NCBI GenBank assembly: GCA_964035545.1
Contig: OZ037765.1
Coordinates: 1,335,001 to 1,399,000 of the forward strand
Direction of reading: 5' to 3'
DNA from: Bugula neritina
Taxonomy: Eukaryota; Bryozoa; Gymnolaemata; Cheilostomatida; Bugulidae
DNA: 64,000 nt
Shown one piece after another: positions 1-10,072 of this stretch. Position numbers and translations under genes: made by a program. How positions within the stretch are numbered: the first letter of the stretch is position 1; every line of letters starts with the position of its first letter. Below the pieces are notes generated by a model. It ran no database searches, had not been told where the DNA came from, and saw only the letters and a list, made by a program, of their open reading frames with translations.

Positions 1-2673
1 ATTGCTTTAAAAGCAATGTAAGCTACTAAAATACAAAACAGAAAGACTACTTCACATAAAAATTTAAATAAACTACAAAAACACAATGATAAACCAATTA
101 TACCGAAACTCTACAATATATGATCATGCTTAAAAACCACTCAAATTGAAATAAACTAAATTTTTGACAGTAAATTAAAAATAATTGCATAGTCACTTAC
201 TAGTGATTTAATTCGGAAAGCATAGACAAAATTTAATAATTATAAAATTATTATTTAATTTAAGTTTTAGTTTAGCAACTTCTAACATACTAACCAAGCC
301 CAGAATGAAAGTTTAAAGGTAGAGCCAATTTAGTATTGCTATTGATTGCTAACAGTATAACGTAGAACTTTGCACTTGTACACATAGATAGGCAAAAACT
401 TAAACTGTAAATCTGATTTGCAACACAATTAACAACTTTATAATATTCACCAGTTACAGTGATGATACTGATAGCACTGCTACTAGTACTAGTAGCTCCA
501 TTAAATTTAATACTCAAATAATGATAATAGGTCTAATACTAATAGTAATAGATTTATCCTCATACTTATACTTATAGCCTTATCGTTATAGGCTATAGAC
601 ATAGTTATAGTAATTAGAATAGTAATACTAATACTAATACTAATAGTAATAATGACACTAGCACTCACACACTCATAGTGACACTGAATCTCAGTCTGAC
701 ACCAGCAGTCACAGTGATAATGATATTCACATTCACATTGCCTATTACTATTAGTATTACTATTAGTATTACACTTAGTATTGCTAATTCTAATTGCTAA
801 TTGCTAATAGTGATACTAATAGTAATAGGCAATGTGAATGAGAATATTAATATCACTGTGACTGTCGGTGTCAGACTGAGATTCCGTGTCAGTGTCACTG
901 TGAGTGTGTGAGTCACAGTGACTCGCCACTCAGTGAGTGTCACTATTAGTATTAGTATTAGTATTACTATTAGTATTATAATTACTATAACTTAAACTAT
1001 AGCCTATACTTATACTTATAGCTATAGTAATTGTAAATGTAACAGTATAAGACTAAGTATTACTATTAGTAATACTATTAGTATTACTCACTATTAGTAT
1101 TAGTTTTAGTATTACTTATTACTATTAGTATTAGACTTAGTATTACTGTTAATGTTATTACTTATTAGTATTAGTATTACTATTAGTATTACAGTAATAC
1201 TATTAGATTTAGTATAACTTATACTAATAACTATAAATATTACTATGTCTATTGGCAAAAAAATAAAAGTACACTTGAAATTTATTTACTTTTTTATAAC
1301 AAATTCAAGGAATTTTAATTCTCAACGAGACGGACAAAATATGAATGAGAGATAATAACTCCTAGATTTGTCGCATGTAATTTATGTCGCTTGTGTGAAC
1401 AGATAACTCCGAGACTGTTTTCAAGCCCATTCAAGGTCAAAGGTGAAAATGGAGGAACCGAGTGAGTCACAACTGACAGTGACAGTAACGCTCAATTTGA
1501 ATTGTATCAAAATAGTTCATCTAGTTAATATCAGCACAAACAATAAACCCTACAGTTTAAGTCCAACGTAAATTGGAATTTTGTATTGCGATAATGAACA
1601 TTGTTGTTACCATTATACTTATAGAAATAGCATTAATTGCAATAACAATAATGAATAAACAATAGCATTAACTGTTAAGTTTAACTCATTAACTTTAACT
1701 TTAAGTGATTAACAATAACTTAATCTTATAACATTAACTGTGATGGTTCACGAAATCGAACATTTGATTTTCATTTTGATTCAATTTTTATTTTATCATT
1801 TATGATTTACAAATGCATTATGATTGTAATTATTATAATGATTGCAGATTCAGATTGTGATTGTTAATTAACTTATAAATATAAGTTTTAACTCGAAGCC
1901 TAAAGTTATAACTAGTAGTAGTAACTTTTAGTATTAACTACAACTAGTACAAGTAAATAAGGAATATCAATATGAATAAGTAACAATAAGTGTAACACTA
2001 TCCTGTCAGTGACTATCAGTATCACTATCAGTGTGGCAATTATGATCAGGATAGTAATCATCACCATGATTATCATTATCAGCATGCTATATCGAGTAAC
2101 ATTGACTTTTGAGTTCATGTATGAGCTGTTAATTACCTAGTTTAACTGAGCAACTTATACCTATACTATTAGTAGTAAGTCTTAAGAATTGTTTATAGCT
2201 ACAGGCCAAGTATATCTACACTGGTGATGACTATTTTCATATCAATTGAATTTTTTATAACACCCTGTCTAAAGGTAAGTTATTGACCGAGTAAAAGTTT
2301 TAGTAGTAAATAATTGAGGAATAACAATCATTTATCTGACCATGTTATACATTATAATTCATACGAATTGATTGATTTAAAAATAATATTAGTAATATTA
2401 TTGGAACAACTTTCGATGAGAGTTATGGTAGATGTTATGATGTAGTTATTTATTTGTTCGTTTGGTAATCAGTTTACACAGTCATACCGTCAGCTTGTTC
2501 AAATTTCTATTTGTTTTGTATTACTTTTACTCCTAGTAGTACCAATTCTAAATTGCTTTCTGCTTTTTTCCAGCATCCATGTCAATTGAATTTAGTTTAA
2601 ATTAATTTAAACTGATTTCAGAAGCTTTAATTTTTATTATCTAATAGATTGATTGATTCCACATCATCACAAC
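1..2673. other. Gene-free intergenic region, AT-rich
   Basis: No credible exon was found on either strand. The sequence is dominated by short AT-rich words and by runs of ACTAAT/ATTAGT-like trinucleotides, especially at 480-1250 and 1900-2100. A large inverted repeat within it is listed separately. The 5' UTR and promoter of the downstream SPFH gene probably lie in the last few hundred bases, but no core promoter element could be recognised. Confidence 0.6.
540..1030. repeat. Large imperfect inverted repeat (hairpin-forming)
   Basis: The left arm (about 540-770) and right arm (about 797-1030) are reverse complements over most of their length. The left arm reads AATCTCAGTCTGACACC near 688 and the right arm reads GGTGTCAGACTGAGATT near 866. 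CACATTGCCTATTACTATTA near 734 pairs with TAATAGTAATAGGCAATGTG near 810. The spacer of roughly 25-30 bases is made of TTAGTATTAC repeats. It could be a fold-back element or a degenerate simple-sequence palindrome. No terminal repeats with a target duplication were recognised. Confidence 0.8.
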
Positions 2674-5600
2674 ATGGGCGAAGAATCAACCTTTAAGATC
2701 ATTGGTGTTTTTGTCCTGGTTATTGTGGGCGGAGTCATAGGATTAATCTGCGCTAGTTTCTCTGATCTGCAGTTTTATGAGGTTCGTTTCTTTCAACAAT
2801 AGATACTCCTTGTATTGTCTGCTGCTGCTATAACTATGTCGCCGAAACTTCTGGAACTAATAAAATGTTTCACTGCCAAATTATACAGTGATTTAAAAAA
2901 AAATTAGTTTAAATGTAAAAATTGGGTATATTCACAGCTTGCATTCAACATGACTCTTGGGATATTATTTCGGTCAGCTTTTAGTACTGTACTATTTTAC
3001 ATATAAATTTCACCATAATCTGCTGTTTTTATTTCATATGAAATTATAATAAGCATATTACTAATACTGTTTACTAAAATACAAATCAATCTTGGGTCCA
3101 TTGCATACAAGTCAGCTCCATTTCTTGGGCATAAAATAACGTAAGCAAATTTAGGTATTCGTTTCATGAATTGTTTTTAATGGTATTCTTGTAATTTTGT
3201 TTTCAATAAATGTTTAAGCCCAGTTTAATATTTTTTTAATTTTTTTAGCAAGTGTTTGCCTATCTTTTCAGATGGGTTTCTCGAAATCCAAGACCACTGG
3301 TGCTGTAAACACTGCGGTGGTATACAAAGGTGGGAGGCGGTGGATCGGGCCGGACAAGACATTCAAGATATTCGATGCTTCGGCTCACGACATCACTTTA
3401 GACGACATCTCTGTGTTTGCAGCTACAGATCAGGTGATTGTACCTCTAGCAGTCTAGCTCTTCTCCTTGCGATGTTAATTTATGTTAATTGTGATCAGGG
3501 TTGATTTATATAGCTGACAATTAAGAAATTTTACATTTTTAAATGTAATATTTCCTAATTCCCAAACAGGACAAAGCGGATATAGTTGAGAGTAGAATTA
3601 AGAAATTACACTGCTTTTATTGCTTTTTATGCAATTTGAATGACTCAACAGTTTAAATATTTTCATAAAATTAAATGAGTTTTGCAGTTTATTGGAAAGT
3701 TGTTGAAATTGTCTTTCCTTATTTTTAGTTTTTCCAATAACGAACACAGGTTTCTTAACTTAACATAATTGCAATGTTTACACTAATGAGATATATAGAG
3801 GCTAGGAATAAACATTCAAACATTAAACCTACTCTGACACCTGCTATGTTTAATCTATCAGAGAATATCCGATTGGCCAGAGGTGTAATATGGCAGGTAG
3901 AGCAGGTGGGTATTCAGCCCTGTTCAAATAGCCTACTGCATGCTGTCTCTCACCTTGTTGTCTGTTCACATAGTATATTTGTTGAAATCATCTAATATTT
4001 TTTATTTCAGTGAAAAATATGATAAAACAAAGGCTAAACTTTTAATCCAAAGCCTTGAGCATTTAAAATGGAAAATCTAATGTTTGTTTCAATACATGCT
4101 TAATTTAATTTTCGAAATAAACAATTTAACTCTATTTAGCTAAAATTTTTAAAATGCACATTTTATAATCTAGAAGAACCAGAAGGATTTAAGATATTAT
4201 TTAATATTTCATTTATGTATGCTTTGCCCTTATCTATCCCAAAGTTTATTATTTTAATGTTGATATTTTTTGAGTTGGATTTTTAATTATTGTTAAAGTG
4301 ACAAAATGTTAGAGAATTTTTAGACTTAGTTAAGCGAAGTGAATAATAAAAGTTATTATTATGTACAGGTTGTGTCACTGTCCACCATAGTTGGCAGGTA
4401 AATTTCTGCTCTTTAAACGGTGTTGCTTGGGACAGCTATACCCAATGCCTGCTAATTTTGTCCTTATGTACTGTTATGGGTCACAGTTTTTTAGCTCTTC
4501 CGCTTTTAACACTTTTTGCTTTTTTGCACATGTGTTGGTTGCGTAAAAATACTTGTAAAGGTGAAAGTTGAGCAAACCACTCAACTGATGTGTCAATACC
4601 TGTCATTACCTGTCAACACTTGCCAATACTTGTCAATACCTGTCAATACTTGTCAAAGCTTTTCAATACTGATTCAGTTTGTATTTTATTTATGCTTGCT
4701 ATATTATGATTACCACAAGCCTGGAAGTCAATGGTACAATTATATTACAATGCTAGCTTTGGGATTTGAGCCCTCATTGCTTTAGCATTTTCTAGAAAAC
4801 TGTTAGAAAACTAGTTGTGATGTTCCAACTGAGTTCACATCCTTCTGCATCAAGCTACAACTGCTCACTGCTACAACTAATTCAAGTGATAATAACATGG
4901 GAGAAGTTGTTGTCTCTAGAAAGGTGGGGGGGGGGGTGAACCCTTTCAGTAACCAACTTTCATTAGCTATATTTCATGTTGGTTACAATGTGCAACCAAA
5001 AATTATCCCAGTAAAGTAAACTCATTGGCTGTCTACTTTCCAAAGGGCAGATAACTCTACACTGTAGTTTGATTTTAGCCTCACTGCAGGCAAAGGTTTA
5101 TCTCATCAACTACAGTACTCCCAGTATATTCAATGTGTGCTGTGATGTTAGACTAAAACTAAACAATATTAATCCAATAGAGATTTACTAGTATTGCTTG
5201 ATATTATTTAATTGTTCAGTAACTGTTTGTGACATCATCTCTTCCTCTGTCTTAGTATTGTTATGTAACTCTTCTCTTGAATAATACTCCTTGTTATTTC
5301 ATATGTGTTTACCTGCCTCATATCTTTCAGGATAACTCTAATAGTGACAGTGATGGGTCGACAGGGGCAGCTCTTGTGGTAAGATCTGAGTCTATATTCA
5401 TAGCTTGTGTTCCATACAGGCATTTGTAGTGTGACTTTACTATAGTGAGAACATTAGTAAACACTTCTGGAGAGGGTGAAGTGATTGAAAATATTTTTTA
5501 ATACATGACATAATTTGCTGCTTATATTTATGGTCAGTAAAGTTTACTACTTGTGTTTTGTAATTAAATCTGAAAATGTAGATCTAATGAAATTTGGGTA

Positions 5601-7412
5601 ACGAAACCGATTATGTGAATTATTTCACGGAAGTAGTTGAAATTGGAAAGATTATGAGATTCTGTGTGTAGCTGGAGTCGTGTGTTCATGTTGCAGATAC
5701 AAGTTAGTGTGACAATTACCTACTTCCTGATACCTGAGTATCTGAAGCTGCTGCATGATGAGTACGACGTGAATTATGAGAGCATCATAGAGAGCAGTGC
5801 TCAGGCCGCCATTAAAGTAAGTACGGTTGGTAACTGAGGTAAGGTAAATACAGTTTCTAAGTAAGTTAAGGTAAGTAAGTTAAGTGAAAAGGTTATGCCG
5901 GGTCTCTAGAGTCACATTCAACATTTCATTTGATGTCTAAGATTGGCAGTTAGTTTTATTCCCCCTCAGCTTCTCCCAGCACCCCCTGACTACACTCCTT
6001 TTAACGGAGCTATTTGCTGTCTGCTATTAAGCATTTTATTCTATTCTGATTGTGGCTGCCGCTACGAGTCATGATTTGTGACGTGAGCACCTTGCTGGGA
6101 TGCTGGGAGAAGGTAATTCCAAACAACCTTTGATATTACCTCGTGTCATCCCAAACTCAACTCTTACAGGCTATGTGTACGTTAGCTTGGAGTAATTTGT
6201 TAGAATAATGCAGATAAGTTTTATTCTCCTGTCGACTGAAATTAGTTCCACGTTTCAGGACATTTCCAGTACATTCACTCTGAAGCAGTTCTACCAGGAT
6301 AGAGAGAACGTTGAGACAGAGCTACTGTACGAAGTACAACGGAGACTCGGGGGTATCTGTTGCCCCCTCAAATGTCCAGGCAAGCTAGATTAGTAACTTA
6401 GGTTATTTTAACCAATAAATAGACTCAGTTTCTGCCAGTTTAAACTCAACTTGTTGAGAGTAGAGTGAATTGCTTATAAAGTGTGTTTTCCTACTCAATT
6501 ACAGGGCAAATCTGTTTTGACGATTGCGTAAATGCTACAAACTGTACGAACGCCGATAAGGGGCTGTTTGTCGAAGCCCGCTATCTGCAGATGACTGATT
6601 TAAAGATCCCGTATGAAGTGGAGCAGAGAAACCTCAAAACTCTGATTATAACAGAAGAAACTGCCAAGGAGAGTTTCACACAGCAAGCTGCTGTAATTGA
6701 GAAAGAGACGGAGCAGAAGGTGAGTTGTCTTCTCTTTATGTTTTATAATAATTTGAATGCACAACTCCAAGTTGACAAATATATTGCCAACACACTGTTG
6801 TGAGTCGTCCCCTCTCAACATATTGCTGTGAGTTGTCCCCTCTCAACACAGTGTTGTGAGTTGTCTCCTCTCAACATACTGTTGTGTTTCAGGTTCAGCA
6901 GATTAAAAACAGTGCCTTAGAAGTGACTGCCAACTCAACAGCTCAGGCAGCCTTGATTGCTGCCAAATCTCAAGCTTCTTACAGGGTAACTATCTTATAT
7001 TACAGAGTAGCTATCTTATATTACAGAGTAACTATCTTATATTACAGAGTAGCTATCTTATATTACAGGGTAACTATCTTATATTACAGAGTAACTATCT
7101 TATATTACAGAGTAACTATCTTATATTACACAGTAGCTATCTTATATTACACAGTAACTATCTTATATTACAGAGTAACTATCTTATATTACACAGTAAC
7201 TATCTTATATTACAGAGTTTGATTACCATTTTTAGCAAATTCTGGAAGCTGCCAGAAGAGAAGGACTGATGACTCTGTTTGCCTCGACTGGACTTTCAAC
7301 TGTTGAACACAAGAATTCCTTTGATTATCTCCGATCTTTAGCAGACAACTCCAATGCTCATCTCACCGTAGATTTTGATCAGCTGATTATGGGACCTACT
7401 AAACTACCTTAA
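2674..7412 (+). CDS. SPFH/band-7 domain single-pass membrane protein
   Basis: Eight coding exons join in frame: 2674-2781, 3272-3433, 5331-5378, 5697-5816, 6259-6352, 6505-6719, 6893-6985 and 7236-7412, giving about 338 aa. Residues 7-30 form one N-terminal membrane anchor (IIGVFVLVIVGGVIGLICAS). An SPFH/band-7 domain follows, with the typical strand pattern (VSVTITYFLI) and AAIKDISSTFTLKQFY helix. A charged, alanine-rich coiled coil covers about residues 210-300 (EETAKESFTQQAAVIEKETE). Family members form oligomeric scaffolds on membranes. A short cysteine cluster (CFDDCVNATNC) sits inside the domain, which is not usual for prohibitins or flotillins. The start is the first ATG before the anchor. 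Subfamily is not identified; prohibitin, erlin and flotillin were considered and none fits closely. Confidence 0.82.
6790..6892 (+). repeat. Minisatellite abutting an acceptor (SPFH intron 6)
   Basis: About three copies of a roughly 34-bp unit (core GTTGTGAGTTGTCCCCTCTC) run up to the 3' splice site of exon 7 (TGTTTCAG, exon starting 6893). Each unit contains GTGAGT, a consensus 5' splice site. Confidence 0.7.
6978..7216 (+). repeat. 21-bp minisatellite starting at a donor (SPFH intron 7)
   Basis: About 11 copies of a 21-bp unit (TTATATTACAGAGTAACTATC) start at the end of exon 7. The exon ends TTACAGG and the intron begins GTAACTATC, so the first repeat overlaps the real junction. Each later copy repeats an acceptor-like TTACAG followed by a donor-like GTAAC. 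Because 21 is a multiple of three, the array is also open in one frame (YRVTILY repeats), but this is intronic. Confidence 0.88.
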
Positions 7413-7422
7413 CTATTGAGTT

Positions 7423-7428
7423 AATAAA
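7423..7428 (+). terminator. Poly(A) signal of the SPFH gene
   Basis: AATAAA lies 11 bases after the TAA stop of the SPFH gene. It is close to the stop but canonical. A second AATAAA lies near 7751, so polyadenylation could be further downstream. Confidence 0.5.
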
Positions 7429-7429
7429 A

Positions 7430-8733
7430 GTCTTTCCTCAGTTGACTTGTAACTTTGATTTGTAATTGTGTGTTAACTTTGATAATCATTATTTGAATTT
7501 TGTTGATCAAAATGTGTCTCGCTCTTTTTGAGATTATTCATTGTGGACTTTATTTCTATCGATATTTGTAGTGTTTTTTATCTTTATTTCTATTTTATTT
7601 TCTATTTATAATAATCTCTCAGCTGTATTCTGCATAAGTTACTCATTTTTTTTATGAGTTATCAAGTTTTCTAATAATTTTCCTTAATTCTCGTTGCTAA
7701 AATCATGTGATTGCAAGTTGTCATTTTCTTGGTCAGTATTTTTACTTGATAATAAAATCAGGTTTGCAAGCAAAGAGCAATTCTTTGAATGCTCATTTTA
7801 TTGCCTTGTATTATTTTATTGTGATGGTTTTTAAACAATGCGTATTAATCACTGCAACAACAATTTTATTATTGGTCAAAAAATAATATTAAAAAAAAAT
7901 CAACTTGAGGAGTTGTGCTCTTGCAACAATGCTGTAAATTTTTATTTAAGTTCTAACTGGGCTCACTACCACGTTTCTTGGCGACGCATTAACTTCCGGC
8001 TACCCATGCGTGTTGAAATTAGAAATTCGAGTCTAGTTACTCGTAATTGGTGCTAGTAGTTGAATTACATATTTATAATTACAGCCAGCTTGGCGTAAAT
8101 CTACTAAATGCCTAACTTAGCAATTTATAAGTATTTGCTGAAAAATGAGTTAAAAAACTAATTTCATAGTTCACTTGAATCATCGAACTGGACTTAGATA
8201 ATGATGAGATGATATGAATCGCTGTAACTAACTCAGCATCAGTACGACTATTACTATGACATTGACTATGAGTATCAGTATGACTGTATCACTATCAGTG
8301 CATCAGTATGAGTATAACTATAAGTTAAAATATAAAACTAAGGGACATAAAATTTTCACAGTCAACATAGTACTAGTAGTTATACTGATATTATTAAAGT
8401 ATTATATTGATATTATTTATTTATCATTGATTAAGGTTATTACAACAATCACATTCAAGTTTTATTAGTAAAATTATAGTTTAAGTTATGACAATAATAC
8501 TAATGCTCATGCTGATACTATGATAACAATAATTTTTATCTTTGTTATTCCGATATTTATAAATATTAGTTTATGATTAAATTTGTCAATTTTCTGGCTA
8601 TTTCTATTAATATTACTACTTGTTGTTTAGTAATACTAATAGTAGTACTCATAGGCCACAGGGTCTAATAATGCTGATGTTATCACTTTATGTCATTATG
8701 ATCACTACTACGACTATAACGATAGTGAAATAT
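7430..8733. other. Intergenic region, no gene seen
   Basis: AT-rich DNA between the SPFH gene and the LTR element. It contains simple stretches such as ACTATGAGTATCAGTATGAC near 8260-8320, which recur near 1980-2080 and 44290-44390. No exon, RNA gene or transposon end was recognised. Confidence 0.55.
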
Positions 8734-9086
8734 TGTAGTGAGTAGTGCAAAGTACAAATACGGGAATCGCCCTCTCCCTACTCTTGGAATACTTAGACCC
8801 TTATGTAGCAACCAATTAGCAGCTCCGGAAGATATGCTTCCGATTCACGTGACACTTCCCGGGTTATTAACATTATACCACGTTGTTGTAAGCGGAGGCT
8901 TGTAGTAGTAACATGTGTTAGTAGTTGACTCTTGTATAGGATAATTTGATGTGATGTTTGGTTTATGCTTTATTGTGGATAATAAATATAATTACTCGAC
9001 AGCTACCCTAGTAATTGATAACAGAATAACCAGCTAACTATACGCAAGTAAATAACTCACGCTCAGTAATTGCACAAATTACTACA
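8734..9086 (+). repeat. 5' LTR (353 bp)
   Basis: It is identical to 13658-14010 except for one base near 8772 (GCCCTCTCC here, GCCTTCTCC in the 3' copy). Termini are the inverted TGTAGT/ACTACA. It contains AATAAA at 8981-8986, the likely polyadenylation signal when read from the 3' LTR. Confidence 0.95.
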
Positions 9087-9105
9087 GTGGTGGCAGCGGT
9101 GGAAT
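9087..9105 (+). promoter_or_regulatory. Putative primer-binding site
   Basis: GTGGTGGCAGCGGTGG immediately follows the 5' LTR, where gypsy elements carry the tRNA primer-binding site. The tRNA that would pair was not identified. Confidence 0.45.
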
Positions 9106-9121
9106 CTTGCGTATAGCAGTC

Positions 9122-10072
9122 ATGGCAGAAGACGGCACGGAGCTACCCATTCCACTGAATGAAGGTGAGAGAGATAATGTTGATATACCTGTGGAACCAG
9201 TGGTGTTAGATGAAGAAGTGAGAATTCTTAGAGAGTATGGTGAAGACAGATACCGGATGAAGGCGCCCACCTTCGCAGGCGAAGAAGCAGTGGAGCAGTT
9301 TATCCAAATATTCCAAGATGTGATGGAGATTTCAGAGTGGCCGCCAAGGGTGGCGCTGCTCAAGCTCAGGATGGCGCTGACGGGCAAAGCTAAGCCGTAC
9401 GGAGCGGGACCTGACATAGACGGAATCTTTGCTTCCCTGCGGGCCCGTTTTGGCATCTCTCCCATAGATGCGCGGGCCCGTCTACAGAGGATGCGGCGTG
9501 ATCCTCACACGTCACTAGAAGAGCACGCTGCCACGGTGTACCCACTAGCGCAGATTGCATTCCGCGATCTGCCTCCGGTACACCGTGAGAGGTATACTTA
9601 TGATGCCTTCGTGCAGTCCATCAACGACTTGGGGCTCCACCATCAACTCCAAGCGAGGGGAGTCACCACAGTCGAAGATGCACTTGCGGTGGGAGAAGCC
9701 TACCTCTTGGCGACTCATATGCACCGCAACGCCGTGGCCTCCCGCCAGGTGACCACGGAGCACTCTACTGCTCACGCCGAATTAGACGCGGAACCCTCCG
9801 CGGTGGCTAATGTGAACCAGATGTCACTAGCGTCAAAAATCTCACAGATGACTGACATGCTAGATAAACTGGTCACCACATTAGCTTCCCCAAGCCAGGT
9901 AGATACTGCCCGTGAGCCTAGCGGGCCGCAGGTACAATCACCAGGCATGGGGCACCACTTCTGCTGGGAATGCGGAAGGCCAGGACATTTCCAGAGAGAC
10001 TGCCCTCAGCTCCCACAAGGGTTAAACTACCACGGCCCGCAGATGTTCCCACCTCCTGCGGGCCGTCTGTGA
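9122..10072 (+). CDS. gag: Retrotransposon Gag with CCHC zinc knuckle
   Basis: A 316-aa ORF starting at ATG 9122. The N-terminal half is a helical capsid-like region; LKLRMALTGKAKPYGAGPDI and AHARLQRMR-type motifs resemble metazoan gypsy Gag. Near residues 281-294 lies one CCHC zinc knuckle, CWECGRPGHFQRDC, used for nucleic-acid binding. The ORF overlaps the pol frame over 9970-10072; pol lies in the -1 frame, so pol was probably made by ribosomal frameshifting. It is intact and has no internal stop. It packages element RNA in the parent family. Confidence 0.9.
   Translation: MAEDGTELPIPLNEGERDNVDIPVEPVVLDEEVRILREYGEDRYRMKAPTFAGEEAVEQFIQIFQDVMEISEWPPRVALLKLRMALTGKAKPYGAGPDIDGIFASLRARFGISPIDARARLQRMRRDPHTSLEEHAATVYPLAQIAFRDLPPVHRERYTYDAFVQSINDLGLHHQLQARGVTTVEDALAVGEAYLLATHMHRNAVASRQVTTEHSTAHAELDAEPSAVANVNQMSLASKISQMTDMLDKLVTTLASPSQVDTAREPSGPQVQSPGMGHHFCWECGRPGHFQRDCPQLPQGLNYHGPQMFPPPAGRL

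Noticed and set aside
8729-8733. A 5-bp AATAT target-site duplication for the LTR element
   Set aside because: It would require ending the LTR at CTAC rather than the canonical CA; ATAT (4 bp) fits the TG...CA termini better, though the AT microsatellite makes both uncertain.
9082-9465. Minus-strand 127-aa ORF and other minus ORFs in the LTR element
   Set aside because: Antisense shadows of the GC-rich gag and pol frames.
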